Counted from the first letter of the stretch, positions 27,419 to 35,932 are shown. The stretch: DNA of 64,000 bases from Marinirhabdus sp050859505 (GCF_050859505.1 NZ_CP193934.1:3549623-3613622), one strand, 5' to 3'. A program made the numbers and translations. The notes: generated by a model from the letters alone, not told the origin.

Positions 27419-28750
27419 ATGAAACGCTTCCATTTTATCCTTTTGCTTTTTATTTATAGTGCTCTTTCAGCTCAAACAAATCCTAAAATTTATGAAATTA
27501 TAGATGCGGTCTCAGCAGACAGGATTGAAGCAGATATCACCAAACTAGCCGGTTTTGGAACCCGAAATACATTTAGTGACACCATAAGTAACACTCGGGG
27601 TATCGGTGCTGCCAGACGCTGGATTAAAAAGGAATTTGAAACTATTTCAAAAGACTGTAATAACTGTCTAAACGTCTTCAACCAAAAAGATTTGGTAAAA
27701 GCCGATGGTAATCGTCGCGTTCCTCAGGATACCTGGATAGTGAATGTGGTCGCTGTTCAAAAAGGTACAAAATACCCTAATCGCTATATTATTATGAGTG
27801 GCGATATAGATTCCCGAAACAGCGACGGTAGCGATTTTACCAAAGATGCACCAGGTGCTAACGACAATGCCAGTGGGATGGCAGGTGCCATAGAAGCGGC
27901 ACGTGTTCTCTCCAAATATACGTTTGAAAGTAGCATTGTCTATTTAGGATTAAGTGGTGAAGAACAGGGCTTGTTTGGTGGCGCAGGGTTTGCTGCGTAT
28001 GCCAAAGAAAAGGGTTGGGATATTATTGGCGTGCTGAATAATGATATGATCGGAAATATTAAGGGTGTGGACGGCGTACTAAGCAATGTAGATTTTCGAA
28101 TATTTTCTGAACCTGTTCCTCCAACCGAAACCGACGAAGAACGCCAAAGAAGACGTTTCTACGGCGGCGAAGTAGATGGCATTTCAAGACAGCTCGCGCG
28201 CTATGTACATACAACAGTAAAAACTTACATGCCCGAAATGAATCCCATGATGATTTACCGTCTGGACCGATTTGGACGTGGTGGACATCACCGTCCGTTT
28301 AACGATTTGGGCTACGCAGGTATCAGAATTATGGAAGCCCACGAAAACTACACCCAACAGCATCAAGACATTCGTACCGAAAATGGCATTGAATATGGCG
28401 ATAAACTAAAATTCGTCAATTTTGAGTATGCCAAAAAACTCACCGCTGTTAACGCAATTACTATGGCGAGCCTGGCGTGGTCACCACCCGCTCCAAAAAA
28501 TGTAGCGATTGGCGGGATTGTAGAGCCTTCAGCAAAATTTAAGTGGGACAAGGTAGATGGTGCTGTAGGTTACAAAATATACTGGCGAGACACCACCTCC
28601 CCAACTTGGGATTACAGCAGGCATGTAGGTGATGTTTCAGAATTTACTTTGGATGGGATTGTAATAGATAATTTTTTCTTTGGGATTGCTGCGGTTGGTG
28701 CAAATGGGCACGAAAGTGTTGTGGTGTTTCCGAATGCGGTTTTTCGTTAA
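27419..28750 (+). CDS. Secreted M28 family metallopeptidase with fibronectin III-like C-terminus
   Basis: 443 residues from the ATG at 27419, which gives a clean signal peptide MKRFHFILLLFIYSALSAQ. An ATG at 27359 overlaps the previous stop and would add 20 residues ahead of the signal. The M28 core has PGANDNASGMAG, SGEEQGLFGG, a NNDMIGN Asp and a late His in EAHENYTQQH. The usual first ligand motif HxD reads D129-I-D131 (SGDIDS), so one zinc ligand is changed. The last 90 residues look like a fibronectin III fold. Aminopeptidase activity is likely but unproven. Confidence 0.85.
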   Translation: MKRFHFILLLFIYSALSAQTNPKIYEIIDAVSADRIEADITKLAGFGTRNTFSDTISNTRGIGAARRWIKKEFETISKDCNNCLNVFNQKDLVKADGNRRVPQDTWIVNVVAVQKGTKYPNRYIIMSGDIDSRNSDGSDFTKDAPGANDNASGMAGAIEAARVLSKYTFESSIVYLGLSGEEQGLFGGAGFAAYAKEKGWDIIGVLNNDMIGNIKGVDGVLSNVDFRIFSEPVPPTETDEERQRRRFYGGEVDGISRQLARYVHTTVKTYMPEMNPMMIYRLDRFGRGGHHRPFNDLGYAGIRIMEAHENYTQQHQDIRTENGIEYGDKLKFVNFEYAKKLTAVNAITMASLAWSPPAPKNVAIGGIVEPSAKFKWDKVDGAVGYKIYWRDTTSPTWDYSRHVGDVSEFTLDGIVIDNFFFGIAAVGANGHESVVVFPNAVFR

Positions 28751-28765
28751 AAAATCTAACGTCTG

Positions 28766-28853
28766 CCTCCGTGAAGCTCCTTTTTCTCTGTGAATCTCTG
28801 TGTCATAGCTATTACACATAGATACGCGCAGGAGCACTGAGATACACGGAGAA
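28766..28853. repeat. Palindromic dispersed repeat (ctctgtg/cacggag type)
   Basis: The left half (CCGTG...AGCTCC...TCTCTGTG) is inversely related to the right half (ACACATAGA...GGAGC...CACGG), making an imperfect 85-nt palindrome. The right half (28811-28853) aligns without gaps to 59307-59349 at most positions. The wording is like the short CACAGAG/CACGGAG repeats scattered in many Bacteroidota genomes. It lies between the M28 peptidase and the Gfo/Idh/MocA gene. Confidence 0.65.
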
Positions 28854-28900
28854 ACTTGGAATTTGGAATTTGGATTCTGGAATTTTGAACTTGAAACCTT

Positions 28901-28908
28901 TATCTTTG
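28901..28908 (+). promoter_or_regulatory. -7 promoter element of Gfo/Idh/MocA gene
   Basis: TATCTTTG, an exact TAnnTTTG match, 16 nt before the ATG. A clear -33 partner is not visible. Confidence 0.5.
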
Positions 28909-28924
28909 TTAAAAACAAGTACGC

Positions 28925-29893
28925 ATGCTAAACGCTGGAGTTCTAGGTGCTGGCCACCTCGGGAAAATTCATTTAAAATTACTCAATCAGTCTACTAAAT
29001 ATAATTTAGTTGGCTTTTACGATGCAGACAGAGCCGCATCCCGAAAGATTGAAGAAGAGTTCGGTTACAAAAGTTTCCAGACTATGGAAGCCTTAATTGA
29101 TGCCTGTGATGTGGTAGATGTTGTTACACCAACCATCCATCACTTTTTTTGTGCTGAAAAGGTAGTCACTGCAGGCAAACATCTTTTTATTGAAAAACCC
29201 ATCACCCACACCGTTGAAGAAGCCGAAAAGCTACTCCAATTAGCCGAAAAACACAACGTAAAAGGTCAGGTAGGGCACGTAGAACGTTTTAACCCAGCAT
29301 TTATGGGCGTGAAGGATATGATGGAAAACCCAATGTTCATCGAGGCACACCGTTTGGCAGAATTCAATCCGCGCGGGACCGATGTTTCAGTAGTTTTGGA
29401 TTTAATGATTCACGATATTGACGCGATTTTAAGCGTAGTACAATCTAAGGTGAAAAATGTATATGCCAGTGGCGTTTCGGTGATTTCAGAAACACCAGAT
29501 ATTGCCAATGCCCGTATTGAGTTTGAAAATGGCTGCGTTGCCAATTTAACCGCCAGTAGAATTTCGATGAAGAAAATGCGGAAAGCACGTTTCTTTCAAA
29601 GGGATGCGTATATCTCGGTAGATTTTCTGGAGAAGAAAGTAGAAGTGGTAAAGATGAAAGACGCCCCAAAAGACCCAGACGATTTCGCCATGATACTCAC
29701 CAATGCGGAAGGGATTAAGAAGCAAATCTATTTTGACAACCCAGACATACACGCCAACAATGCTATTTTAGACGAGTTGGAATCTTTTGCAGATGCGATT
29801 AATAACAATACAACACCTGTTGTTAGTTTGGCGCAGGGGACACAAGCACTCACGGTTGCGATGCAGGTTATTGAGAATTTTAAGATGTTGTAG
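28925..29893 (+). CDS. Gfo/Idh/MocA family oxidoreductase
   Basis: A 322-residue NAD(P)-dependent oxidoreductase. The N-terminal Rossmann motif GAGHLGKIHLKLL (about 8-20) is followed by VDVVTPTIHHF and the conserved EKP motif in FIEKPITHTVEEAE (about 92). The C-terminal alpha/beta substrate domain has VLDLMIHDIDAIL with the catalytic-type His. Substrate is unknown; members oxidise sugars, inositols or biliverdin. It probably once adjoined the hydroxybutyryl-CoA dehydrogenase gene at 31571, from which the insert at 29.9-31.5 kb now separates it. Confidence 0.9.
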   Translation: MLNAGVLGAGHLGKIHLKLLNQSTKYNLVGFYDADRAASRKIEEEFGYKSFQTMEALIDACDVVDVVTPTIHHFFCAEKVVTAGKHLFIEKPITHTVEEAEKLLQLAEKHNVKGQVGHVERFNPAFMGVKDMMENPMFIEAHRLAEFNPRGTDVSVVLDLMIHDIDAILSVVQSKVKNVYASGVSVISETPDIANARIEFENGCVANLTASRISMKKMRKARFFQRDAYISVDFLEKKVEVVKMKDAPKDPDDFAMILTNAEGIKKQIYFDNPDIHANNAILDELESFADAINNNTTPVVSLAQGTQALTVAMQVIENFKML

Positions 29894-29942
29894 GTTAGCG
29901 TTTTGATATGCGTTTGAAACTTAGTTTGTATAAATTTAAAAT

Positions 29943-30722
29943 ATGCTAAAACAAATAATTCTTATTCTCTTATTAATTCCAATGTTGATTCATTCTCAAG
30001 AAAAATTTGAAATTTTTAGAGAAAATAAAATAACTGAGCATCAATTGGGAATTGATAAATATTCTTTTGTTCATCAAATTTGTCCTGACACATTTTTCAT
30101 GACCGAATTATATCATAATCTTGATTATGATGAAATGACAGCCATTATTAAGGAAATTTATGATGGAGTTACTAGAGTTGATAAAGTTCAAGTGAAATTT
30201 GAAAAGACAAGTCCAGCTCCAGCACAAATAACTTATTCAGTACACGAGACACCTGAACAAGGAGAGATTTATATAATGTTTACAAATTTTAGCAACGCAA
30301 CAAGACAGTTTGAAGAAAAACCAGATCCAGAAGATCAATTAGCAAGATGGTATTTTCTAAAAGATGACCGCTTGGTATATAGAAAGGATTTGTATTCTTT
30401 AGAAACTGAAGAATCAAAACTAAATTCTGAACGAAAATCTGATATTATTGAATATTATATTTTTGATGAAAATTTAGATAATGACAAAAAAATCCAACCA
30501 CTAATTGATGAAATCTTATCTTCTGGAGATAATGGTTTGGATAATTATTTCACTCAAATATATCAGATTCAATATTATTTATTGAATAAAGAAATTAAGA
30601 AAGCAGGAGAAGCACTTAATAGTCTAGAAAATTACTTTTTTTTGAATCAAGCTATCCCTAGAAATAAAAAGATTTACTTGAATATAGTAAAAGCTGAATA
30701 TGAAGTTATGACTCGACTATAA
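29943..30722 (+). CDS. Putative exported protein, function unknown
   Basis: 259 residues with a signal peptide (MLKQIILILLLIPMLIHSQ). The mature part is acidic, rich in Asn, Asp, Tyr and Ile, with a beta-rich first half (VQVKFEKTSPAPAQITYSV) and a helical end (IQYYLLNKEIKKAGEALNSL). No motif is recognised. The gene is more AT-rich than its housekeeping neighbours and lies in the probable insertion that also carries the toxin-antitoxin pair. Confidence 0.6.
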   Translation: MLKQIILILLLIPMLIHSQEKFEIFRENKITEHQLGIDKYSFVHQICPDTFFMTELYHNLDYDEMTAIIKEIYDGVTRVDKVQVKFEKTSPAPAQITYSVHETPEQGEIYIMFTNFSNATRQFEEKPDPEDQLARWYFLKDDRLVYRKDLYSLETEESKLNSERKSDIIEYYIFDENLDNDKKIQPLIDEILSSGDNGLDNYFTQIYQIQYYLLNKEIKKAGEALNSLENYFFLNQAIPRNKKIYLNIVKAEYEVMTRL

Positions 30723-30754
30723 AGTTGTTTGGGCAAACCAAATAAAAATAGAAC

Positions 30755-30776
30755 TTCGCGCCAGCGAAATTCAATA
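30755..30776. repeat. 22-nt direct repeat, left copy, flanking toxin-antitoxin pair
   Basis: Begins TTCGCGCCAGCGAAATTC and is identical over 22 nt to 31498-31519. The repeat itself contains the inverted pair TTCGC/GCGAA. The AT-rich bases just before it (CAAATAAAAA-like) are also shared with the other copy. Confidence 0.85.
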
Positions 30777-30796
30777 AAAAATAAGTACATTTAAAT

Positions 30797-31000
30797 ATGC
30801 AAATTGAAAGAACAAATAAGGAAATTGTAATCCGACTAGCTTCGGGAACTGATTTAGTTGGTCTTCAACGGATTTTGGATTACCTTAAATTCCGTGAAAT
30901 AGCTTCAAAAAGTAAAGCATCTCAAAAACAAATCGACGAAATTGCTACCCAATCTAAAGATTCATGGTGGATTAAAAATAAAAGTCGTTTTGTAAAGTGA
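30797..31000 (+). CDS. Putative antitoxin of PIN-type toxin-antitoxin pair
   Basis: 67 residues, small and charged (MQIERTNKEIVIRLASGTDL ... KDSWWIKNKSRFVK). The C-terminal tail rich in Lys and Trp is typical of the toxin-binding ends of small antitoxins. A beta strand then helix at the N-terminus could be a DNA-binding or dimerisation element. Its TGA overlaps the next gene's GTG start (GTGA), the coupling usual for these modules. Call rests on size, overlap and the PIN neighbour. Confidence 0.75.
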   Translation: MQIERTNKEIVIRLASGTDLVGLQRILDYLKFREIASKSKASQKQIDEIATQSKDSWWIKNKSRFVK

Positions 31001-31437
31001 AACTAGTTGTAGACACTAATATAATTTTCAGCGCACTTTTAAGCCCAGAAGGAACCATAAGTGATTTAATACTTAATTCTTCGGATGTATTCGATTTCTA
31101 TTCGCCCACATTCGTCCTTGAAGAACTTGATAATCACCGAGCCAAACTTTTAAAAATTACTGATTTATCAAAAAAAGAGTTAGATTTTCTACAAATGATG
31201 CTTTTCAAAAAGATTGATTTAATAGATCTAGAATCCATTCGTACAGCTACATTTGAAGCAGCAGTTAAACTAACTAAAAATGTTGATAAATTTGACGCTC
31301 CTTTTATAGCTCTTGCTTTAGAATTAGAATCGCCGCTTTGGACAGGTGACAAAAAATTAATTAAAGGAATATCCAAGCAAGGAATTGGTTGGGTTTTGTC
31401 AACAAGTATTATAACAGAAATAAGGGATTCGCATTAA
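30997..31437 (+). CDS. PIN domain toxin (putative ribonuclease)
   Basis: 146 residues. PIN-domain acidic residues are visible: D6 in LVVDTNIIFSALL, a Glu in FVLEELDNHR, an Asp in VDKFDAPFIALALELE and the final Asp in WTGDKKLIKG. The family cleaves RNA with Mg2+ and is silenced by its antitoxin. It starts with GTG at 30997 inside the antitoxin stop. All four acidic positions are intact, so the toxin looks active. Confidence 0.85.
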   Translation: MKLVVDTNIIFSALLSPEGTISDLILNSSDVFDFYSPTFVLEELDNHRAKLLKITDLSKKELDFLQMMLFKKIDLIDLESIRTATFEAAVKLTKNVDKFDAPFIALALELESPLWTGDKKLIKGISKQGIGWVLSTSIITEIRDSH

Positions 31438-31497
31438 AATAGTTTCATAAAAGTATTTCCATTGTCCATAAAATAAAGAACAAATAAAAAATTGAAG

Positions 31498-31519
31498 TTC
31501 GCGCCAGCGAAATTCAATA
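31498..31519. repeat. 22-nt direct repeat, right copy
   Basis: Identical to 30755-30776, downstream of the PIN gene. The pair brackets the toxin-antitoxin genes at 743-nt spacing. Confidence 0.85.
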
Positions 31520-31533
31520 GACACTAAATAGAG

Positions 31534-31553
31534 ATTTCCACCTACGTGGAAAT
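31534..31553. repeat. Short palindrome of the TTTCCAC-ctac-GTGGAAA type
   Basis: ATTTCCAC, 4-nt loop and GTGGAAAT form a perfect 8-bp stem 18 nt before the next ATG. It resembles the short extragenic palindromes with a following ATGACA that are scattered in flavobacterial genomes. Confidence 0.6.
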
Positions 31554-31570
31554 GACAAAAATAATATTAC

Positions 31571-32458
31571 ATGAAAAACGTAGCAGTAATAGGCGCAGGA
31601 ACTATGGGAAACGGAATTGCCCACACCTTTGCGCAAACCGATTATAAAGTTCACTTGATAGATGTTTCGCAAGCATCCCTCGACAAAGGCATCGCCACCA
31701 TTACCAAAAATCTGGACCGGATGGTTGCCAAAGAGCGTATTACAGAAGAAGACAAACAACGCACTTTAAAAAACATTACTATCTATACCAGCCTAGAAGC
31801 AGGTGTAGAATTTGCAAGTTTAGTAGTAGAAGCAGCTACCGAAAACTTGGATCTAAAACTGAAAATATTTCAAGATCTTGACAAGTTTTGCCCAGACGAT
31901 ACTATTTTGGCAAGTAATACTTCGTCTATTTCTATCACCAAAATTGCGGCGGCTACCTCCCGTCCGGACATGGTGATTGGGATGCACTTTATGAATCCTG
32001 TACCCATTATGAAATTAGTGGAAATAATTAAAGGCTATAGTACAAGCCAAGAAACGTATGACACGGTACAAGAAATTTCAGAAAAACTACAAAAAGTTCC
32101 CGTAGAAGTAAATGATTATCCAGGCTTTGTTGCCAACCGTATTTTAATGCCTATGATTAACGAGGCCATTGAAACCTTATACAATGGTGTTGCTGGCGTG
32201 GAAGAAATTGATACGGTGATGAAACTAGGAATGGCACACCCCATGGGACCTTTGCAATTAGCAGATTTTATAGGGTTGGATGTATGTCTTTCTATCTTGA
32301 ACGTAATGTACGACGGTTTTAAAAATCCAAAATATGCTCCATGTCCGTTATTGGTAAATATGGTGATGGCAGGAAAAATGGGAATAAAAAGTGGCGAAGG
32401 TTTCTATGATTATTCAGAAAGCAGAAAAGCAGAAACTGTAGCGAAAATGTTTCTTTAA
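31571..32458 (+). CDS. 3-hydroxybutyryl-CoA dehydrogenase
   Basis: A 295-residue single-domain short-chain 3-hydroxyacyl-CoA dehydrogenase. NAD-binding motif GAGTMGNGIAHTFA (about 7-20), NTSSISITKIA, and the catalytic His-Glu region GMHFMNPVPIMKLVEII (about 140) are followed by the C-terminal helical domain with GMAHPMGPLQLADFIGLD. It oxidises (S)-3-hydroxybutyryl-CoA to acetoacetyl-CoA in beta-oxidation or butanoate metabolism. It complements the fused enzyme encoded at 19.7 kb. Confidence 0.93.
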   Translation: MKNVAVIGAGTMGNGIAHTFAQTDYKVHLIDVSQASLDKGIATITKNLDRMVAKERITEEDKQRTLKNITIYTSLEAGVEFASLVVEAATENLDLKLKIFQDLDKFCPDDTILASNTSSISITKIAAATSRPDMVIGMHFMNPVPIMKLVEIIKGYSTSQETYDTVQEISEKLQKVPVEVNDYPGFVANRILMPMINEAIETLYNGVAGVEEIDTVMKLGMAHPMGPLQLADFIGLDVCLSILNVMYDGFKNPKYAPCPLLVNMVMAGKMGIKSGEGFYDYSESRKAETVAKMFL

Positions 32459-32465
32459 CTAGTTG

Positions 32466-32513
32466 GCAGTGGCAGTAGCAGTAAATAATACTGCAAGCTG
32501 CAACTGCCACTGC
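32466..32513. repeat. Intergenic hairpin, GCAGTGGCAGT palindrome
   Basis: GCAGTGGCAGT (32466-32476) pairs perfectly with ACTGCCACTGC (32503-32513), and an inner GCAGT/ACTGC pair extends the hairpin. It fills almost the whole 66-nt gap between two plus-strand genes. There is no T run, so it is probably a repeat element or an mRNA-stability hairpin. Confidence 0.65.
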
Positions 32514-32524
32514 AAACTAAAAAA

Positions 32525-33763
32525 ATGCCTAAAATCCTTCCATTTAAAGCCATCCGTCCCACTCGGGATAAAGTGAGCCTGTTGGCATCGCGCTCGTATG
32601 AGAGCTATACGCCAGAGGAACGGGAATCGCGCTTACGGGACAATCCGTTTTCGTTCTTACAGATTTTAAATCCTGGCTTTAAATACCAAAAGGAGATTTC
32701 GGGCAAGCAGCGTTATAAATTGGTTAAGAATAGGTATCAGGAATTTAAAGAGGATGAAATATTTATGCAAGACGAAAAGCCTTGCTACTATTTCTATAAA
32801 ATTGTGAATCGCGACGGACTGGAGTTCCACGGAATTGTCGCCGCAGCAAGTGCAGAGGATTACGAAAACAACCTTATAAAAAGACACGAAGCTACGATTG
32901 AATATAGAGAAAACACATTTAAGGAATATTTAAAAACAGTAGGCTTTAATGCCGAGGCTGTGCTCCTCACCTATCCAGATCATTCAGAAATTGAAAGGCT
33001 ATTTGCTAAGGTCATGGAAACACGTGCCGAATATGAATTTACGACCACCTATCGGGATACTCACTATGTTTGGAATGTAGATGATGAAGCAATTGTGAGC
33101 CAGTTGCAGGCATATTTTGCCGAAATGAAAGCCGTCTATATTGCAGATGGACACCACAGATCTTCTTCTTCAGCATTATTGGCAAAAGACTTAAAAGCGA
33201 AGAACAAAAAGCACACAGGAGAAGAATCGTATAATTATTTTATGAGTTTTTTGATTCCTGAAAGTGATCTTAAAATTTACGAATTTAATAGGTTAATAAA
33301 GGATTTAAACGGACTGAGCAAAGAAGAATTTTTGATAAAGCTTGATGCACTTTATCGTATAGAAAGTCGAGGTGTTGCGTATTACAAACCTTCTAAAAAA
33401 CATCATTTTAGCATGTATCTGGACGGTGAGTTTTATTCTCTCTACTTAAGAAAAAATAATTATAAAATTAAAAATGCCCTGGACGGATTAGATACTCAAA
33501 TTTTATACACCACCATCTTAAAACCTATTCTTGGAATTATCGATGTACGCAATGATACCCGTTTGGAGTACGCCGATGGGAAAAAAGACCTGGTTTTTAT
33601 AAAAGGCGAAGTAGACAAAGGCAACTTTAAAGTAGGTTTCGGTTTGCTTCCGGTAAGTGTGGATGAAATGAAACAAATAGCAGATGAAGGCTTAACTATG
33701 CCACCAAAAAGCACTTACATTGAACCTAAATTAAGAAGTGGTGTTACTATTTATGAGTTTTAA
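32525..33763 (+). CDS. DUF1015 family protein
   Basis: 412 residues, the usual length of the family. The N-terminus LPFKAIRPTRDKVSLLASRSYESYTPEER and the core IADGHHRSSSSALLAKDL (about 205) with the YFMSFLIPESDLKIYEFNRLIK stretch are diagnostic. It is soluble, with no signal peptide. The biochemical role is not established. In many Bacteroidota it neighbours a hydroxyacid or hydroxyacyl dehydrogenase gene and YggS, as here. Confidence 0.9.
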   Translation: MPKILPFKAIRPTRDKVSLLASRSYESYTPEERESRLRDNPFSFLQILNPGFKYQKEISGKQRYKLVKNRYQEFKEDEIFMQDEKPCYYFYKIVNRDGLEFHGIVAAASAEDYENNLIKRHEATIEYRENTFKEYLKTVGFNAEAVLLTYPDHSEIERLFAKVMETRAEYEFTTTYRDTHYVWNVDDEAIVSQLQAYFAEMKAVYIADGHHRSSSSALLAKDLKAKNKKHTGEESYNYFMSFLIPESDLKIYEFNRLIKDLNGLSKEEFLIKLDALYRIESRGVAYYKPSKKHHFSMYLDGEFYSLYLRKNNYKIKNALDGLDTQILYTTILKPILGIIDVRNDTRLEYADGKKDLVFIKGEVDKGNFKVGFGLLPVSVDEMKQIADEGLTMPPKSTYIEPKLRSGVTIYEF

Positions 33764-33870
33764 CTTTTCAATACATTTTTTTTAAAGTATACGTTGTTTT
33801 AAAAAATCACTCAGGAACCCCCACTCGTCAAGAAGTTTAATTGAAGCAAATCACCAACAATACATTTTAG

Positions 33871-34527
33871 ATGTCCATTTCAGAAAATATACAAGAATTT
33901 ACCAAAGTAATGCCCGATAATGTCACCTTAGTTGCGGTTTCCAAAACCAAACCTCTAAGCGATTTACAAGAAGCATATGATGCGGGACAGCGGGTGTTTG
34001 GCGAAAATAAAGTGCAGGAAATGGAAGCCAAATGGCAAGAACTTCCTAAAGATATTGAGTGGCATATGATTGGTCATGTGCAGCGCAACAAGGTGAAATA
34101 CATGGCACCTTTTGTGAATTTGATTCACGCTGTAGACAGTCCCAGATTATTAAAAGAAATAAACAAAGAAGCAAAGAAAAATAACAGAGTTATTCAGTGC
34201 TTACTACAACTTAAAATTGCTGAAGAAGACAGTAAATTTGGAATGAGTGAGGCAGATGCCAAGGCGTTATTAACTTCGGAAGCCTTCAAAAGTTTTGAAA
34301 ATATTTCGGTGGTGGGCCTTATGGGAATGGCTACTTTTACCGATAGGCAGGAACAAGTAAGAAACGAATTTAAAAAACTGAAACGTATGTATGATGATTT
34401 CAGTAAAACACAACAAGATTTTACTATCTTGAGTATGGGAATGAGCGGCGATTACCAAATAGCTCTGGAAGAAGGCAGTACTATGGTTCGCGTAGGAAGC
34501 TCTATTTTTGGCGAACGCAATTACTAG
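33871..34527 (+). CDS. YggS family pyridoxal 5'-phosphate homeostasis protein
   Basis: 218 residues, an alanine-racemase-fold single-domain protein. The PLP Lys lies in LVAVSKTKPLSDLQ (about 26). FGENKVQEMEAKW, WHMIGHVQRNKVKY, and the phosphate-binding SMGMSGDYQIALEEGSTMVRVGSSIFG near the end are all present. The family binds PLP and buffers its pool rather than acting as an enzyme. It ends 25 nt before the ATT start proposed for the next gene. Confidence 0.93.
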   Translation: MSISENIQEFTKVMPDNVTLVAVSKTKPLSDLQEAYDAGQRVFGENKVQEMEAKWQELPKDIEWHMIGHVQRNKVKYMAPFVNLIHAVDSPRLLKEINKEAKKNNRVIQCLLQLKIAEEDSKFGMSEADAKALLTSEAFKSFENISVVGLMGMATFTDRQEQVRNEFKKLKRMYDDFSKTQQDFTILSMGMSGDYQIALEEGSTMVRVGSSIFGERNY

Positions 34528-34552
34528 TCACAAACCATAAATTACAAATATT

Positions 34553-35932
34553 ATTTATACAATACTAGACATAGAAACCACAGGCGGTAAGTTTAACGAA
34601 GAAGGCATTACCGAAATTGCCATCTACCGCTTTGACGGCCATAAAATTGTAGACCAGTTTTCCAGTCTGGTAAATCCAGAGCGGAAAATTCAGCCTTTTG
34701 TAGTGAATCTTACGGGTATTAATAATGAAATGCTGCGTAGTGCTCCAAAGTTTTACGAAGTAGCCAAACGCATTATTGAAATTACAAACGGGTCTATTTT
34801 AGTAGCCCACAACGCAAAGTTTGACAATAGAATTCTTACAACCGAATTTGACAGATTAGGGTACGACTTTGACAAAGAAACGCTGTGTACGGTAGAGTTA
34901 AGCAAAGAGCTTATTCCAGATATGCCTTCGTATAGCTTGGGTAAACTGGTGCGTTCCCTGGGAATTCCAATTACCGACAGACACCGGGCACAAGGCGATG
35001 CCAAGGCTACGGTAGAATTATTTAAGTTATTGCTTCAAAAAGATACCAACAAGGAAATTATCCGGGCTTCGGTGAGGAAAGATCCCAAGCGGCATTTGGA
35101 CACCAAATTACTAGATTTAATTGCTGAAGCACCTTCGGAAACCGGCGTGTATTATATGCATAACGAAGCTGGCGAAATTATCTATATTGGAAAGAGCAAA
35201 AACATAAAAAAACGCCTCACCCAGCATTTTACAAGTGACAACAGGAAGTCTAAGAAAATACAGTTGGAAGTGGCTGCTATTACGTATGAGCTTACTGGAA
35301 ATGAACTCATAGCACTATTAAAAGAATGCGAAGAAATTAAACATACAAAACCGACCTACAACCGGGCATTGCGAAGAACTTTGTTTCAATATCAGTTAGG
35401 GTCTTTTGTGGACGAACACGGGTATATAAACCTTTCTATTGAAAAAGCAGATGCCCGTAAAAAAGCTATCACCACTTTTAGTAATTTCCAACAGGCGAAA
35501 TCTTCGGTATATGCTATTACCGAAAAATACAACCTGTGTCAAAAATTAACAGGATTACATAAAACAAAGGGCAATTGTTTTAATTATACAGTGAAAGACT
35601 GCCAGGGCGCCTGTATTCAAAAGGAAACTGCCGAAGATTATAATGTACGGGCACAATTATTTCTGGATGAATATAGTTATGCAAATCAGCATATGCTGGT
35701 GATTGACAGAGGACGAGATGTGGATGAACGTTCGGTTATTTTAATTGAAAATGGCATCTATAAAGGCTTCGGTTTTTATAATTTGAATTACCAGATAAAC
35801 AATCCTGCCGTACTAAAATCTATTATTACGCCTATGTCCAATAACAGGGATGCACAACACATTATACAAACATATCTTAAAAAACGACGGGTTTTAAAAA
35901 TTATTCCTTTGGCTACAGACCCAGTTAATTAA
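34553..35932 (+). CDS. DEDDh exonuclease fused to GIY-YIG endonuclease (DnaQ/UvrC-like)
   Basis: The coding frame runs back from a clear body through D6-I-E8-T-T-G-G to an in-frame TAA at 34538-34540, with no ATG, GTG or TTG in between. I place the start at the ATT at 34553, where the family has Met before YTILDIETTGG; the ATT at 34550 is equally possible. Domain one is a proofreading-type exonuclease (exo II in HNAKFDNRIL, exo III HRAQGDA). Domain two (about 200-280) is a GIY-YIG nuclease, GVYYMHNEAGEIIYIGKS...KRL. It continues as UvrC-like sequence with a Cys cluster (CQKLTG...GNCFNYTVKDCQGAC). 459 residues in total. A role in DNA repair is expected from the family. Confidence 0.85.
   Translation: MYTILDIETTGGKFNEEGITEIAIYRFDGHKIVDQFSSLVNPERKIQPFVVNLTGINNEMLRSAPKFYEVAKRIIEITNGSILVAHNAKFDNRILTTEFDRLGYDFDKETLCTVELSKELIPDMPSYSLGKLVRSLGIPITDRHRAQGDAKATVELFKLLLQKDTNKEIIRASVRKDPKRHLDTKLLDLIAEAPSETGVYYMHNEAGEIIYIGKSKNIKKRLTQHFTSDNRKSKKIQLEVAAITYELTGNELIALLKECEEIKHTKPTYNRALRRTLFQYQLGSFVDEHGYINLSIEKADARKKAITTFSNFQQAKSSVYAITEKYNLCQKLTGLHKTKGNCFNYTVKDCQGACIQKETAEDYNVRAQLFLDEYSYANQHMLVIDRGRDVDERSVILIENGIYKGFGFYNLNYQINNPAVLKSIITPMSNNRDAQHIIQTYLKKRRVLKIIPLATDPVN

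Noticed and set aside
28637..28918. 93-residue minus-strand ORF
   Set aside because: It runs through the 3' end of the M28 gene and the palindromic repeat; its sequence is the spurious translation such repeats often give.
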